From Punica granatum (lineage: Eukaryota > Streptophyta > Magnoliopsida > Myrtales > Lythraceae), in NCBI RefSeq assembly GCF_007655135.1, contig NC_045132.1:1426001-1490000 (forward strand): a DNA stretch of 64,000 nt, given 5' to 3'. Position 1 is the stretch's first letter, and each line of letters opens with the position of its first letter. The notes below the pieces were generated by a model. That model was not told the origin of the DNA, did no database searches, and saw nothing but the letters and a program-made list of their open reading frames with translations. Below, piece by piece: positions 46,960 through 58,395 of the stretch. Made by a program: the position numbers and the translations under genes.

Positions 46960-48270
46960 TTAGAAAAAAAAGTTTGGCGCCGGGTAATCCTTACAATAGC
47001 AGTATTCATTATTTAGTTCAAGAAAATATGATGGAACAATATATATATATATATATATATGTATGTATATATAATATAATAAAAGTTAAGGCATGGAGTG
47101 TTACCATTCGATTTGAGAACACTCAGCTCTTTATTAAATATCATTAGTGATTCGAATAAGTCCATTCGATAATCCTCAGCTCTGAGCTAAGGCATTTCTT
47201 AAGTTGCTTCATTTGATAAAAATTCCATGTAACTTGATCGAGGTTCATGTATTTGACATATATTGGTATTATATTCAAAGAATGTTAGAAATATGTCTAT
47301 ATAATTTGCATATAGTAATGTGTAATTAAAAAAATTTAAAAATTTAAAAAATTCAATAATCGAAAATAACTGCTCTTTAAGTTCAGTATATTGAATTATC
47401 TATAAATACTTGACAAAATTCATTTTATCCATCGTTCTATTTACTATGCTATTTTCTACATCTCTACATAATGTCTCCACTTTTCATAAGTACTTATACA
47501 TATTATAAAATTGCAATCACTTTATATGTATATTATTTGCTTTATATGTCTAGAGTACTTATTTGTTTATTGTATCATGATTTTACTTATTGACAGCCTT
47601 TTTTAACTATATTTATTTATAAGTTATATGTATTTATTTTTTATTTTTATATAAAAATAAAAATGTAAGACGCGGATATCAAATTTTTTTTATTAATCAT
47701 GAAAGTAAAAAAGAAAAGGGATTTCCTTGGTGGTTTTATTAAAGAAGTTATTCGCTGGAAGAGATATGCCTAGCTCTCACTGTATCAAACAAATGATAAA
47801 TGTTGATGGAGGTTCATGTATTTGGCATATAAATAGGAAAAAAAATAACGATTGAGATAGTTTTTATCTTCTATTGAGCCAATTCAGCTCGAGCTTAGAT
47901 TAGTCATGGCCCTTTAGCTTCCAAACATTTATGGTGGCATCCCCTGAAAAAAATTTTAAATGTCATGCAACCACGAGATTTTGGTAATAGCTAGACAAAT
48001 TGTGCTCCCTGCAGGCGAACTTTATCAGCAGAATTTGAGTTCTATTGAAAACTGGTCGTACTTAGGACAAAATCTTAGTTCTAACCAAGGATTGCTATCA
48101 TTTAGTGGGATGAAAATAACTTGTGATGGCACACCGTTATGATTATAATATCAATGTTGTGCCTTTTATTTATCTTACACGTTTCGCACAATTATGTAAG
48201 AGTGCACTTCAAATCTTTTCTTTGGAATCATTTTCAGTCAATTACTTGTGAATTGATTTCATATAAGTAG
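46960..48270. other. AT-rich intergenic DNA
   Basis: A (TA)n run lies at 47040-47060. No gene is supported. Confidence 0.4.
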
Positions 48271-48278
48271 GAGCAGCA

Positions 48279-48311
<33 letters not shown>

Positions 48312-48325
48312 GTCGTCGTCGTCAT
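48279..48325. repeat. compound (ATT)n-(GTC)n microsatellite
   Basis: About 11 ATT units pass directly into four GTC units. Confidence 0.9.
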
Positions 48326-48437
48326 TATTAGCCTATATTACCATTGGAAGAAGAAATAATTGGATAACTTTCCATTTCTTACATTGCCCCTAACAAAATA
48401 AGATGATTAATTCAGAACTATCGGATTAAAAAAGAAG

Positions 48438-50090
48438 GGCTAAATTACCATGAAAGCCCTAAAACTTTGCAAAAAAGTTAAACATAAGTCCTAAAAGTAT
48501 TAGATTGGTTCAAATAGTCCTAAACGTTTGCTAAATGTGACATTTATGGTATGTTCCGTAATCGACTGTTACAGTTTGCTGATGTGACACTTTTTTTTTT
48601 CCAAAGTGGCATATAAAAATAAATGAAAACAATAAAATAATCATTTAAGAAAAAGAAAGAAAACTTAGCTGATGTGGCAGAAGACGTGTCAAATCGGTAT
48701 CTCGAGAAAAACAGGTTCTGACGACCATGTCTCAAGGGAAACGGCATCCGGAGCACAACTCACAGCTTTTAGCGTGAAAAGACGTAATTTAGGCGAATTC
48801 CATCATTTAGGGTCTCAAACGGGCAATTTTATGTTATTTGGGCGTTTTTACAGTTTTAGAATAAGTTTATTTCTTTTGTGTAATTTGGGTGTTTTTAATC
48901 CTATTTAAGCGATGTAAGGCCTAGGGCTAAACAATTGTTTTGGGATCATCTAATAAAGTTTAGAGCTATCGTGCTCTTTCGCCCACTCTCGGATTCGATT
49001 CGAGTTGAATGTCGATTTTCTAGGAATTTGAAAAATCAATAGGAAATTGAAGGTCGTAGTTCTGGTATTCTGCGGAATTAACGGATCTGTGACAGGTTGT
49101 TCGCGTGTACGCTGCGTCACTAGCTCTTCCGGAAAGATGGGGGCCCTCGCCAGACACCCTCACCCGGGATGAGGTTTTCGACTGTGTCTGGTCTATCGGT
49201 GAGGTTAGACCGCCTGGTGAGAGCTCGGGAAGGTGGCGCGTGTGGCTCAAGCATCGGCCGTTGCAATGGAAAATAAAAAAGAGGCACACTACCAGCAGCA
49301 CAGCCACATGCGCACATTGGCGCGTGCGGGCAGCTTCGGCTCTGTTGGCCGTGCCGTTTTTACCATTGCGTTTGAAATATGATTTCCTATTTTGTTAATA
49401 TTTTTTCAGATTTTTTGGAAGTTTGTAAAAATGCTGAATTTATTTTAGAAAGTCAGAAATCAAAATATTTATTTTCTTGATGATTAGCTCACGATCGTGA
49501 TGTGTTTTTGAGCCCAGATGTTTTCTGGAGTTTTACTGAAGTGTCAGAACCAGATGATAAATTTTCCGGATCTTTTCGATATATTTCAGTATTTATTTCT
49601 GATTATTATCATTTTCGTATGATAAATTTGTAATAAATAGTTGAGAGCTCGAAAATCTTGAAATTTTTTCTGTAACTGCAGAATGCTGTCTGGGATGTTC
49701 TATACTGTGTTCAGATTTTTCGCACTGAGTCTGGTATTTTTTCTGAATTATTCGCATGAAGTTGCTAGGGTAATTGAGAAAATTACCAGAAAATTCTGAA
49801 TACGTTAGAATAATTTTGTGGTTTCATCTGTAGCTTCCGCATGATTTATTGATGCACATTTTACATGCATTTGTTTGTTGAGTTGAAGCGCACTATATTA
49901 AGTGGGAGATTTTGTTGAGTGAAATTAATTTTCGCTCCAAAATATTTCTTGCGCACTAATTAAGTTAATTGATGATTTGATCAAAGAGATACGGGTGATG
50001 ATTTGGAGCACATCGAATTTTCGATCTCGCCTCTTTGATTGCTTCAATTGGTTAATTTAGATAATTGTGCAAGATGTGTGTGTGTGTGTT
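48438..50090. other. probable 5' flank of the copia relic and a truncated element
   Basis: GGGCTAAATTACCATGAAAG at 48438 looks like one end of a TIR element without a visible partner. The GC-rich stretch 49060-49380 and the segment AAGTGGGAGATTTTGTTGAG (49899-49918) may belong to the retroelement leader or LTR, but I cannot pair it with a 3' LTR. Confidence 0.3.
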
Positions 50091-50094
50091 TGCG

Positions 50095-52562
50095 CTAATT
50101 TGAAAATATCCATTTTCAATTTCTTGAGTGAGAAATTGGATGACGATAATTATGAAATGTGGCGCTGAGAGATCTAGTATCTTATGAATAGGCAGGAAGT
50201 CCTAAAGTTTTTTAGACCAAAGTATCATAGCACATACAAAGGGTGATACAAGCTCAACACCAAATGGATCTTGAGACCTATCAGAACTGGCTCAAGAAAG
50301 ATCGTTGTGCGCGCTTAACTGTGCTGAGCAGCTTGCACAAGGACTTTATTGGGGAGTTTTGAGATGTATCATATTGCTCACTGGATGTGGGAGACCCCCA
50401 AAGCCAAGTATGGCGTCATGTCCTTCACTGAATTGAGAGAGTTGAACATGAGGTTTGACTCATATGTAAAAGAGGTGAATGAGACGAATATGAGCCATAT
50501 CATATGTTATAACTATAAATGGATGGGACACTTTGCTCGCGATTGTGCTGAGGCAAAGTAGGTATTTATAAATGTGAGCTCTAATTGCTTCGTGGTCATT
50601 GAGAGTCCTGCTGCTAATTTAAGTCCTTCGTGGATTTTGGATTTAGGCGCAACTGCGCCCTTAGCATGAAGTTGAGATGGGTTTGTAGATTATCGTTGAG
50701 TCCCGAATAGTAGAAGGGTAAAAATGGGAAACAGCTCGAGCATGTAAGTGCAAGTAATTGGCACTTACAAGCTCAATTTGCAAGGTGGTCACATATTGTA
50801 TCTCCATGATATCCTTCATACTCTTGGGATTTGTTTTAGTTATGGTCATGCTACGGCTTGGTTTTAAGTTTTTGTTTGAGGGCTCTACTATGAGCAACTT
50901 GGAGGATGTTTTATTTGGTCATGGTTTTATTACAAATGGTTTGATGGATTGATGTTTGCATTAATTAAGAGATGGCGTGACAAGCTGGGCCATGTGGGCC
51001 TAGACCGAATGTGTAGACTTGCGAGAGAAGGCCTTTTAAGCCCAATCGCAAAAGTTAGCATGCCAGTATGCGAGCATTTTCTTGAATGAAAGGCAACCAT
51101 AAAACCATTTGGTAAAGCCAATGGAGGGCTACCACTCTATTGCAAATAGTTCACTATAATATATGCCGATCGATGAATGTGAGAGCTTGTTCCAAGGCAT
51201 ATAATTTCATCACATCTATAGATGACTATACGCGTTTTATGTCTATTTGATCTCCCATTAGTCTGGAGCATTTGAGTGCTTTCAGAAGTATATGAGCTTG
51301 GTTGAGAATCAATTAGACAATAGAATTAAGGCTTTTAGAACTGACCGTGGCCTCAAGTATATATTAGTGTAATTTAAAAGGTTTTGTTATGAAAAGGGAA
51401 TTGATAGACAGTTGAGTAATCTTGTAACTCCACAATATAATGGAGATGCAGAATGGAGGAATAGAACCTTCGTAGACATGGTAAGGTCTATGATGGCGTA
51501 AGCTAATATGACAGTCTCCTATTGGGGGGATGCAATGTTGACTGCTGCCTATATACTGAACCGTGTACCCTATGAGTTATGGACCGGCGAAAAGCCTAAT
51601 TTATGTAATTTGCCGTCATGGGGTTCGGCAGCTTATGTACACAACTTTTCCCATAATTATAGGAAGTTAGGCCCTATGGGTTGTCGGTGTATCTTTATAA
51701 GGTACTTTGAACACTCTAAGGGATATGTATTCATTAGAGAGAATGCCTATGGGACAGCCTCTGAGATCGAATCTCGAGATGTAGATTTCTTAGAGGATGA
51801 ATTTCCTACTAGGGGGAGGTTTCAAGACGCATAGAGATCTATGAAGAAGAGGACTCCGAAGTAGGCGCTCCAAATGGACAAGTAGAGGGAGAGGAATTAC
51901 TTCCTCCACCTCCTGGGAATAGTGGGAGTGACTTAATATCTGATGAATATAGGCCATCAGACGGAGATCCACTCGAACCTCAGTTGCGTAGAAACTTACA
52001 TTGAAACATTCCCCATCTCCAATTTGAGGTTGATAGGGATGCTTTCATGACTACTGTGCAATATGATGGAGAGCCTAAGTCTATGAAGAAGATCTTTCAT
52101 CCCCTATGAATAAGGAGTGGACGAATGCAATGAACGAGGAGATAGAGTCCATGAGGACCAACCATGTCTAGGAACTTGGTTGACCTTCCAACTGGATACA
52201 AGTCTATTAGGAACAAATGGATCCTGAAAGTTTAGTGAAAGGTGGATGGTTCCATCGAAACCTGTTGGACTCGCCTTATGGTGAAAGGTTACACACAAAA
52301 GAAGGGTCTGAATTGCAAAGAAACCTTTTCACTAGTAGAATGTCTAAGTCGCTTCCTACATGACCTCGATGTGATTAGAGAAGGTTTGGATCTTATCATG
52401 AAACATTGTGATAGTATGGCTTTGTTAGCATACACCGAGGATCCAAAGTATCATGACAGGGCCAAACACATAGAGGTCAGATATAACTTCATCAGAGATG
52501 TGATTGCGCAGTTGGAAGTGATCTTGAAACACATCCTAGATGATTGTGACCCTAACTAAGTT
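50095..52562 (+). mobile_element. decayed Ty1/copia retrotransposon
   Basis: Fragments appear in canonical copia order: a Gag tail with zinc knuckle CYNYKWMGHFARDC (about 50505-50550; the second Cys is replaced by Tyr), a protease site WILDLGAT (about 50628-50652; Leu after the catalytic Asp instead of Ser/Thr), a pre-integrase DKLGHVGLDRMCRL segment (about 50980-51030), integrase up to 51834 with many stops, a reverse transcriptase start (about 52119-52360), and the RNase H end (about 52394-52540, with MKHCDSMALLAYTEDPKYH). Most of the reverse transcriptase and the first part of RNase H are deleted. Stops and frameshifts show it is dead. LTRs could not be paired. Confidence 0.85.
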
Positions 52563-52569
52563 GATTATA

Positions 52570-54470
52570 AGAGAGTTTCGGGTTCATGTAAGGGCATTTA
52601 GCACTCCGTAGGTAGTGATTGTGTTTCTGTGTTTGAGTTGATCATGTCTTTTGTTGAATCTTTTTCATGGCTCGATAGATAATTTGATAAGCCAATGATC
52701 TTTTTTCTATGTTTCAAAATACGATTAACCAACATGTTAACTAATAGATTACGATAAATTGGATAGAATTTTGCAGTTTTTTTCTTATGCAGTACCTCGA
52801 CGTGACATGAGCGTGAAAGGGATTAAAGAATCAGTTTTCTTTTTATAAGGGGTAAAATAATTTCTTTTGGTTTTTTGACCCCATATTGTAGGTGGATATC
52901 GAAATATATGAAAGAAAGATCTCCCTCTAAGCCGTACATACGACTTTCATCGAATACGACTTTCAACATAATTCTAGATGTATACGTGAGATCGAGTATG
53001 GAATTCTGTTTACTCAATTTAAATTGAGTATCCGTTTTGGATATGACATTTGTTGTTATCTGGATATTCTTGATTAATGCATAATAATTTTGAATTGTCA
53101 ATTATTCATTGTTTACATGGTATATTAGCACATGACGAAAAGGTAGAAGTATGTCAACAAGCTAAGATTGGCTCTCTCACACGAGCAATAGCCCTTGGCG
53201 CCTGTGATGGCGGGCAAAGATGAGACAAATACGAGTAACCGGCCTTGACACGTGAGGCAGTGTAAGAATGAGAATCGATAACGGTGGTCGCCTCGAACTG
53301 AGCCGAGATGAGGTAATTGACCGCAATGAATATCCCCACTCTATTCATTATGCCTGAAGTTAATAGCCAGATGTGAGACGTTAGTTTTGGAGCCTTGAAT
53401 GGAGAGCTAATGAAGGACTCAGGTTAGACGCTTATATAGCGAATAAACTAAGATCTATATGGTGTTTATGAAGAGCTTGACATGCACTCTGAAAAGAGTA
53501 GCTCTACTGTAGTATGTACTTCATATTACATGAGCTTGAGCTACCTATGTAGGAAATAAATGAATGGATTCATGCTTTATCATTGTGTGAGTCCTAAATA
53601 TAAGGTCTATGACCTTTCTGAAAGTGGCCTTAGTCACTTTTGATTGTAGCATAATATGAGGAGTTAATGATCACTATTTTCGCGTGTTACATATGGTCAT
53701 GAATAATTCGGCCGGCTGGAGCATTGCTGGGCAAGCAGTCAATTCCAAGTGGAGTGATATGACGGCGAAGAGAAGACTTTTTCGATCACCTCTTGATCTT
53801 TGTATTCAAGGACGTTCCAATTGTGTCGCTATTTAAGTAGCTGGACATAATTGTGAATACAAAAGTAAGAGGAGTTAAGTACGGATCTTTGAGAGATTAG
53901 AGATACTTAACTCGATGTGGTTAAGAATTAATCTCGAGCACTCGAGACACTTAATTTTTGTGGGTCGATGCCTCTATACTGGCTCTAACGAGTTTCTAGT
54001 GTAGAGCTCCCCGCCTCTTTGTGGCTCGGTGGCCGCACGACACATTTACCTGTATGAACCACTTTCTCTAATGGTTGTGAGCACAATGCTATTTGGCGAG
54101 TTCCTCAAGTGCGAGTGGGAGATGTATGATTTTTTTTGGTTCGCGTATGATTTTCTCAAGTCGCTTGAGCTAGGTAGGTCCCGGTGGCAACAAACAGATG
54201 TTCGGTGAGTACATTTTAAAGGAGGGGGATGAGATGAGCAGAGTAGGATTACAAATTCCACAGTAATCTTGCATCGCCGTGTTCCTCCAGTTTGATTAAT
54301 ATTGCCACCCCACACGCCGCTTTTATTTCTCTGATTCAATAATAATCTTACTTCATTAAACTGCACCAAACACAATGGGCGTTAATGACGAGAACGATCG
54401 CCTTTATAGTAATTGTAAATTATAATAAACTTATTGATCTTTCCTCACTATATCATCATCATTACCAAAT
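52570..54470. other. no gene recognised; probable 3' remnant of the copia element plus intergenic DNA
   Basis: The base composition is less AT-rich than the surroundings. GAGTGGGAGATGTATGAT near 54113 resembles a polypurine tract before a 3' LTR, but no repeat partner was found. Minus-strand open frames (53154-53348, 54046-54375) are not recognised. Confidence 0.3.
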
Positions 54471-54482
54471 AGGATTTCTAAA

Positions 54483-54788
54483 TGTGTGTTTGGTTTTAGA
54501 GTTAAGTTTTAAATTTTTATTGGGTTGTAATGATTGTGTTGTTAAATTATGAAAAAAAAAGTGTGAAAAAGTAATAAATAATTGAGAAAAAGTAATGATT
54601 ATGCTGTTAAATTATGGAAAAAGTAATGGATAGTTGATAGAATTTAATATTAAAAATTGAATTGAATGGTTAAAAAATTAAAGAAAAAGGGAAAAGTAAT
54701 AATTGTAGTATTGATTTTTGTCGTGTAATAAATAGAGTTAAAGTTAGAATTAAAATTTTAAAAATATGATTGTAAAACCAAACGAAGC
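54483..54788. mobile_element. MITE with GTTTGGTTTTA ends
   Basis: The left end TGTGTTTGGTTTTAGAGTTA pairs with the complement of TATGATTGTAAAACCAAACG at the right. The interior repeats GTAATGATTATG(C)TGTTAAATTATG units. Non-coding. Confidence 0.55.
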
Positions 54789-55029
54789 GATTTATCGGCC
54801 TTCCGCAGTTCCCACCTCTTCCCAATCCCAGCCCTCCATTTCATAAATTGTATTCAAAACACTGGTCTTTTGCCCAATTAGCAAATAAATACATAGCACA
54901 AATTGTATTGACGACCCAAATTGGATATATTGATCTTAGGGCTCTTAGGTAATTGATAATTATCAATTATATAATATATAAAAAATTTGGCAAGTGGAAC
55001 ATGAAAGCTCTAGATAACTTTTTTTGTAA

Positions 55030-55266
55030 GATTGATGGTTTGTTTGGTTTACAAATGTGATTTTATAATCACAACTTTAACATAATTATACTCACAACAA
55101 AACAAAATAACTCATACAAAGTCAAAGAGTTGGTCTCATTTATACAACTTTTTTTCACAACAAAACAAAATAACTCATACAAAGTCAAAGGGTGGGTCCC
55201 ATTTATACCACTCTTTTTTTAAATTCAAAATCTGATTTTAAAATCATATTTTCAAATCAAACGCAG
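55030..55266. mobile_element. MITE with internal 65-bp duplication
   Basis: The left end TTTGGTTTACAAATGTGATT pairs with the complement of the right end (ATATTTTCAAATCAAACGCA). Inside, CACAACAAAACAAAATAACT and the following bases occur twice (about 55094 and 55156). Confidence 0.55.
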
Positions 55267-55647
55267 CATGAATGTTTCTTTGATCGCTTGGCCAACTAAT
55301 ATCATCAGCATAGTTAGGATAGTAAATTTTGTGTAGGAGGAATAATTCAGTATATTTTTCACTCTAAATAAGAAAATAAAATATTTTGACAAAATATTTA
55401 CTATTGTATATTTAAAATAAGAAAGAATTTTAATTAGACGAACAATTTCGGACATAAAAATTAGCATTAAAAATAATAGTTCTCACGTTGCATGAGCAGT
55501 TCGATTAACTATCAATATAGTATTTCCCATGCAATATAAGGGTCTTCCGACTATTAATATATGGGTTTGGGGATGGAGCTCGGAACAGACAGTTGTGCGA
55601 ATCCTCAAATTCAAAATTCCAACGGGAGAGGATGATATTTTAATTTA

Positions 55648-56430
55648 GGGTAAATTGCACTGGTGATCCAAAATATTTTATAAATGTTTCATTATGGTCC
55701 AAAAAGTTTTTTTCGCTACATGATGGTACAAAATGTTTCAAAGTTGTTTCATGATGGTACAAACCGTCAATTTGAGCTTGACGCCGTCAAGCCGACGCTG
55801 ACGTGGCTACTATGTGTCACCTCTTTGCTGACGTTATCGAAAAATTTTAAATAATTCTAAAAATTTTAAAATTCTAAAACTTTTAAAAATAATTTTAAAT
55901 TTAAAAACTTTAAAAAATAAAAATTAAAAATAAAAATTAAAAAAAAAAATTTTTTTATAAAATTATTTAAAAATAAAAAAAAAAAAAAAATTTAGAAAAA
56001 ATTTTAAAATAATTTTTTTTATTTTTTTCTAAATTTTTACTCTTTTTTTGTATTTTTGTATTTTTTTAAATTAAAAATTAAAAATTAAAAATATTTTTAA
56101 ATTTTTAAATTTTTTTAAATTTTTTTAAAATTTTTTTTAAAATTTTTTACTCTTTTTTGTTTTTTTTTTTTTTTTTTTGTATTTTTTTGGACTTTTTAAA
56201 ATTTTATTTTATTTTAAATTACGTGACGCACTATCATTGGTTCAACGTAACAAAAGTGACACATAGGACGTGCCACGTCAACAAAATGTTAACGGTGTTA
56301 TGGCCAATTGACGGTTTGTACCATAATGAAATAACTTTGAAACATTTTGTACCATCATGTAGCGAAAAAAACTTTTTGGACCATAATGAAACATTTGTAA
56401 AACATTTTGGACCACCAGTGCAATTTACCC
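55648..56430. mobile_element. MULE-like element, near-200-bp TIRs, perfect 9-bp TSD
   Basis: It starts GGGTAAATTGCACTGGTGAT and its complemented right end reads GGGTAAATTGCACTGGTGGT. The arms stay similar for almost 200 bases. The exact 9-bp repeat TTTAATTTA flanks it (55639-55647 and 56431-56439). The middle (55850-56215) is an extreme A/T homopolymer tract with strong self-complementarity and no coding capacity. Confidence 0.85.
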
Positions 56431-56461
56431 TTTAATTTATAGAGTAATACTTAAAGGGTAC

Positions 56462-56645
56462 TTTTTTTTTTTTGCATGCAACACAGTACTCGAAAATCCA
56501 ATATACCCTGACTGATTCAGGTCGAGTTGGGTCATCCCCAAATGGTAAAACTCTTACAGCGTTGATTTTTTTCATTTGTAAGACTCAAATTCGAGACATT
56601 ACTTAAGGGAATAAACGTCAAACCACTTAAACTAGTTCACGTTGA
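56462..56645 (-). mobile_element. tRNA-derived SINE, family 1, inverted
   Basis: Read on the minus strand: box A-like TAGTTTAAGTGGTTTGACG, box B-like GTCTCGAATTTGAGTC, the body CTGAATCAGTCAGGG, and an A-tail seen as the T-run at 56462-56473. Confidence 0.65.
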
Positions 56646-56659
56646 TAGAAAGAAACTAT

Positions 56660-58020
56660 TTCAATGACCAAAAATCCTTTCGAGCGAGAAATCTTTAAAA
56701 AAGTTAGAGAAAAAGAGAGAAAAGAAATTGATATGGGCAATATATGTAAATTTGTATTATAAATTATTTTCATCAAATTCATTTGCGAGATTTTGAAATT
56801 AACACAACCATCTAATTTTAAAAAATTAATCTTATTAAATATGATGTGATTTATTTATTACACTCTTCCTCATGCGTGAGTCGGTATAATTTTATAGGCC
56901 CATCACAATTAAGTGAAGGTATATGGCCCGTCACATCGAACATGTGTGTTCTAATACCATATGAAATTTTCAGATGACCACGACCGTCTAATCTATATAG
57001 ATTATTTTTATTAGATATCATGTGGTTTGTTTATTTATTTATTTTCTTGCAGCGAATCAAAATTTTAAAGATATTTACACTATATCAGATATTTATAACA
57101 TAAAAACAAAAGGAAAATTCAAACATGAAGTTAAGGAAATCATTCAAGTATTATACATGGAGATGAAGACTAGTAAAAGATGACAGCAATCATTCATGCT
57201 AGTACTCAACCTTGATCTTTCTAAGTATTTTCTTCACTTTGAATAGTATATCATTTGAAAAAGAAAAACAGAAACGTAAACTAATTAATTTGCAGTCTCC
57301 AGACCAGGAGGCGCGACTCGAGGGCGAGCAAACTTAATACACTCATATTGAGCATTACGCTACCGTGTAAGAAAAGTAATAAAGTATAATTTATACCAGA
57401 TTTATCGATAATTTGTCCAGTCTACGGAAATATCTATTTTGAAAAGAAAAAATTTCTTCATAATCTATACTGTAATTAACTATCATAATTTCGCTAAAAT
57501 GAAATTAATCAAAACATATGTAACTGACAAAATATAATCAAAGGATTGAGAGAATTTTGAGATTTAAAAATTATCAAAATAGATCTCTCACTCTTCAATT
57601 TTTATATATTATAATTTATTGATTAATTTTGCAGTCATTAATATTTATTTGAGTTCGAGTTTACTAGTATAACTTTATATAACTTTATAAATATTTATAT
57701 AATCATTTTAAAATGATTGTACTTTTCTCCTTGTACTTTTACTTATATCTATATATGTATATATATATATAGGTGAATTGAGAGGGTTCATTTATACAAT
57801 TGTAAGACCTTTACTTTTTATGGCTAAACCTGGCTCGTACTTGAATTGATCGGAGTTCATTGAACTTTCCAGCAGCAACTGATGCACAATGAATGAATAA
57901 ATAAATAAATAATGGGAAAAGATAGAAATAAGAAACATCCCCCAATCTCTTATGTTGTGATTATTAATCATATGAAGACAGCGTGTATATATTTTAGTCA
58001 AAAAATCCAGCTTGACCATT
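56660..58020. other. intergenic, no gene recognised
   Basis: AT-rich sequence leading to the promoter of invertase C. The open frame 57792-58019 is not recognised. Confidence 0.4.
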
Positions 58021-58026
58021 CACCTA

Positions 58027-58116
58027 CTAAATAAATAATAAATCTATTCCATGTTTTCCAGGATACCTCTTCTAAATAAATAATAAATCTATTACATGTT
58101 TTCTAGGATACCTCTC
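58027..58116. repeat. 45-bp tandem duplication upstream of invertase C
   Basis: CTAAATAAATAATAAATCTA begins at 58027 and again at 58072. The two 45-base units differ at a few positions. Confidence 0.85.
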
Positions 58117-58344
58117 ATTCTCTCTATTTGTATATTTCAGAGACCGAAGATTAGATCATGACAATGCCCTTTGATACGATCTCTCCTCCTCCTTTCTTCC
58201 TCCTCACTTTTTCCCTGTGAACACCCATTTCTTCCCTACTTAACATTTGATGTGACATTTCCATCCTCACCACTTAAATATATATATATATATATATATT
58301 TAAAAAAAATCCATTAATTCTCTTCTTCCTGCCCCATCTCCATA

Positions 58345-58352
58345 CTATAAAT
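58345..58352 (+). promoter_or_regulatory. TATA box of invertase C
   Basis: TATAAATA lies 51 bases before the ATG at 58396, a textbook plant TATA box with a short leader. Confidence 0.75.
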
Positions 58353-58395
58353 ACCGCGAGCGGGGAAACTCAAGGAAACAGAGCAAGAGCCCACC

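Noticed and set aside
46704..47147. 147-codon open frame, the longest in the spacer apart from the invertases
   Set aside because: It lies across a duplicated repeat block and a (TA)n run (reading as IYIYIYVC), with no family match.
48438..48950. A complete TIR element starting GGGCTAAATTACCATG
   Set aside because: No matching inverted end or target duplication could be found, so only a truncated end is noted.
49105..49398. 97-codon GC-rich open frame
   Set aside because: It is in the leader region of the copia relic, overlaps minus-strand frames of equal length and has no domain.
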